In this document: piece after piece, positions 62,080 through 64,000 of the stretch
Layout of the letters: each line of letters starts with the position of its first letter
How positions within the stretch are numbered: position 1 is the stretch's first letter
NCBI RefSeq assembly: GCF_000695795.1
Contig: NZ_JNCA01000001.1
Location: forward strand, 416,726 to 480,725
Length of the DNA stretch: 64,000 nucleotides
Direction: 5' to 3'
From: Flavobacterium seoulense
GTDB lineage: Bacteria > Bacteroidota > Bacteroidia > Flavobacteriales > Flavobacteriaceae
The notes under the pieces: generated by a model
The model's database searches: none
Told to the model about the DNA's origin: nothing
What the model saw: only the letters and a program-made list of their open reading frames with translations
Program-made: the position numbers and the translations under genes

Positions 62080-62898
62080 ATGTTGCAGCTTTCAGAAATT
62101 TGGATTTATCCTGTAAAATCATTGGGTGGAATAAGTTTGAACGAATCAAAAGTCACTGATAGAGGTTTAGAACACGACCGAAGATGGTTACTGGTGGATG
62201 AAAACAATTGTTTTATTACCCAAAGAGAACATCCAAAACTGGCGCTTTTTCAAACTAAGATTACAGCTGATTTTCTCGAAATTTCTCATAAAGCAGTGCA
62301 GGAATCGGTTAAGGTTTCGTTAAATCCAGATTTTTCGGGAAACCAAAAAAGTATTGAAGTAACGGTTTGGGAAGATATTGTTGTTGCTTTTGAAGTAAGT
62401 CCCGAAATATCGCAATGGTTTAGTGCTATTTTAGGTTTCGCCGTTCGTTTGGTTTATATGCCTGATGAAAGTTTACGAAAAGTTGAACCGGATTATGCTG
62501 TGACGCCAAATGATGTGACTTCGTTTTCGGATGGATTTCCGTTTTTAATTATTGGACAATCTTCTTTAGATGATTTGAATTCCCGAATGAGTCAGGCAGT
62601 TTCTATACGTCGCTTCCGGCCTAATTTTGTTTTTACCGGAGGTGAAGCTTATGAAGAAGAAATTTGGAAAGAATTTACCATAGGAAATCTTCCTTTTTAT
62701 GGTGTAAAACCTTCCGGGCGATGTATAATCATCACGATTGATCCCGAAACGGGTATTGTTTCAGGAAAAGATCCTTTGTTTACGCTTTCGAAATATAAAA
62801 AAGTGCGTAAAAAAGTAATTTTTGGACAAAATGTTATTGCGAAACAGTTGGGAAATATTGGAGTTGGGGATGTAATAACAGTTCAAAAAAGGATTTAA
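62080..62898 (+). CDS. MOSC-domain protein (YcbX-like)
   Basis: A 272-residue protein with an N-terminal MOSC_N beta-barrel domain (LSEIWIYPVKSLGGISLNES) and a C-terminal MOSC domain (about 130-270) that contains the conserved cysteine in KPSGRCIIITIDPETG. Such proteins bind molybdenum cofactor and reduce N-hydroxylated compounds with a partner. No partner reductase gene or ferredoxin domain is present here; some family members have a fused one. It is a single gene after the copper cluster. Confidence 0.92.
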   Translation: MLQLSEIWIYPVKSLGGISLNESKVTDRGLEHDRRWLLVDENNCFITQREHPKLALFQTKITADFLEISHKAVQESVKVSLNPDFSGNQKSIEVTVWEDIVVAFEVSPEISQWFSAILGFAVRLVYMPDESLRKVEPDYAVTPNDVTSFSDGFPFLIIGQSSLDDLNSRMSQAVSIRRFRPNFVFTGGEAYEEEIWKEFTIGNLPFYGVKPSGRCIIITIDPETGIVSGKDPLFTLSKYKKVRKKVIFGQNVIAKQLGNIGVGDVITVQKRI

Positions 62899-62940
62899 TT
62901 TGTTTTTATTTTGTCATAAATTTTGTGAATTCGGAAGGTT

Positions 62941-63807
62941 TTACTGGATTGGTGTTTTTAGTTTGGGTTGATAATCTTTTAAATGTTTTTTTATCCAATT
63001 TCTTGTGGTCTGACAGCTAGGAACTTCTCGAATACCCCATCCATGAATTTCTGAATGTTCATTTCGTCGTAGATTTGGATGTACAGAATCGTAAAACATT
63101 TTTGCGCCACGTGAATAATCTTTTTCAGGACAAGATTTAAGAAGCGCACTGAATGATCCGGAAATAAAATCAGCCAATTGAATTCCCACAGAATGATGAG
63201 AATTTTCAATATTTAAGCTATCTTTTATAAAACTGTATTTATTAATAAAATCGCCATTCTCATATAAGTTATTATATACTTCTCTAAATAATTCGTTTTT
63301 AGTAGTACTAACAGGATCAAAAAATAATACACCTAGATTGTTTTCATGTTTAGAAAGTTCCATTTCTATCCGTTGCATGTGTTCTTGTAAATGAAAGTAT
63401 AGAATATTTTTTTCACTGTAAGATTGGGTATTAGTGTTCTTTGTGTAGGTTACAATTATCTTTTTTTCTTTTAATTCGTTTATTACAGAAAGAGATTCCT
63501 CAATGAAATTAATTATATGATGATAATCTATGTTTTCTAAATGTTTGAAACCAGTTTTTTCTGGGATTTCTTGTCCTTTTTTTTGATAGTTACGTAAAGA
63601 CCATAAATTAGCCCACTTGATTTCTCCTAGAGGCATTTTATGCTTTTTTCTTAGTTCACGAAATCTTTGATTTAGAAATTTCCACTCATTTGAATTTATT
63701 ATTAAAGTTGTTCTAATGTAAAAAGGGTGAGATGATAATTGATTTTTAGCCATATTAGGCTGATAATCTCCACATTCATCACTAAAGCAAAAGTAAGTGT
63801 AAGCCAT
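62941..63807 (-). CDS. DUF3800 protein
   Basis: A 288-residue protein from the DUF3800 family. It opens MAYTYFCFSDECGDY, giving the family's early Asp/Glu triad (Asp10, Glu11, Asp14), and has a late Asp in SVGIQLADFISG. The fold is thought to be RNase-H-like with a metal site, but no activity is established. A longer in-frame start at 63858 is possible; I prefer 63807 because the acidic motif then starts near residue 9, as usual. The 142 bases upstream to the window end are AT-rich and show no clear gene. DUF3800 genes are often found in defence or mobile regions. Confidence 0.82.
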   Translation of the reverse strand: MAYTYFCFSDECGDYQPNMAKNQLSSHPFYIRTTLIINSNEWKFLNQRFRELRKKHKMPLGEIKWANLWSLRNYQKKGQEIPEKTGFKHLENIDYHHIINFIEESLSVINELKEKKIIVTYTKNTNTQSYSEKNILYFHLQEHMQRIEMELSKHENNLGVLFFDPVSTTKNELFREVYNNLYENGDFINKYSFIKDSLNIENSHHSVGIQLADFISGSFSALLKSCPEKDYSRGAKMFYDSVHPNLRRNEHSEIHGWGIREVPSCQTTRNWIKKHLKDYQPKLKTPIQ

Positions 63808-63858
63808 TTTTAATCTTTTTATATCATCAAATTCATAAAATAACACTAGTTTATACAT

Positions 63859-64000
63859 TAGTTAAAGAATGTCTATTTATCCAGATATATGTATGAATTA
63901 TTTTTTTATTTGTAATTCAAATATATTCATTTTTTCTTACAAAATTTTCCAGCTGATTTAAAATCTGATAATTAATATTAATTTTTACTTTCAATATATT
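63859..64000. other. AT-rich end of the window, no gene seen
   Basis: The last 142 bases contain no convincing frame, RNA gene or repeat. They include the upstream region of the DUF3800 gene; I see no good TAnnTTTG box within them. Confidence 0.5.

Noticed and set aside
1..64000. tRNA, rRNA or insertion sequences
   Set aside because: All intergenic gaps were read and none showed a cloverleaf, rRNA segment, transposase or terminal inverted repeats.

Overview
The window reads as chromosome of a Flavobacterium-like member of the Bacteroidota. It is AT-rich. Start codons lack clear Shine-Dalgarno sequences, and many genes are preceded by the Bacteroidota -7 box TAnnTTTG. Marker genes are lineage-specific: sprA and remB (type IX secretion and gliding), a PorP/SprF protein, an alternative complex III subunit next to cytochrome oxidase, and a large uppS-bamA-skp envelope operon. 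No rRNA, tRNA, CRISPR array, transposase or integrase was seen, and no gap exceeds about 300 bases.

Layout. 1-4.0 kb: end of the alternative complex III operon (actF) with coxB and coxA. 4.1-7.5 kb: ruvB, queG, a CBS protein and ruvA. 7.5-18.6 kb: sprA, gcvH, a VanZ-like gene, deoC and remB. 18.8-22.3 kb: TonB-dependent receptor plus PepSY reductase (probably iron/siderophore). 22.4-27.5 kb: second respiratory block with ctaB, two subunit III genes, subunit IV, a cysteine-poor SCO relative, SCO and DUF420. 27.5-35.2 kb: DUF4403 lipoprotein, TolC plus membrane-fusion protein, tsaB, NifU-like protein, PorP/SprF and gamma carbonic anhydrase. 35.3-39.3 kb: minus-strand operon DUF6268 barrel, Kelch lipoprotein, DUF4907 lipoprotein, LytS-type kinase and LytTR regulator. 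39.5-42.1 kb: DUF4270 lipoprotein and a beta-barrel protein. 42.1-50.6 kb: minus-strand envelope and metabolism block (murI, two OmpH/Skp, bamA, uppS, DUF6089, nadK, CBS). 50.7-55.9 kb: pdxJ, an alpha/beta hydrolase, two GH43 genes and a small membrane protein. 56.0-62.0 kb: copper-handling cluster. 62.1-64.0 kb: MOSC protein and a DUF3800 protein.

The two respiratory blocks together supply quinol oxidation, the terminal oxidase and its heme/copper assembly. The copper cluster combines a secreted Cys-rich peptide, two exported HMA proteins, an outer-membrane barrel, a DUF3347 lipoprotein, an AraC regulator with its own CxxC metal-binding domain, and a CopA-type ATPase. It looks like one cell-envelope copper sensing and export system.

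The strongest unexplained signal is a family of intergenic arrays built on a strict 7-base period (near 4.05-4.12, 5.17-5.25, 18.59, 27.29-27.37, 35.18-35.27 and 51.45 kb). Unit sequences differ between loci, but the period is constant, and at several loci two arrays face each other as inverted repeats. One array codes for a signal-peptide core, one stops exactly where the queG start should be, and one ends three bases before a start codon.
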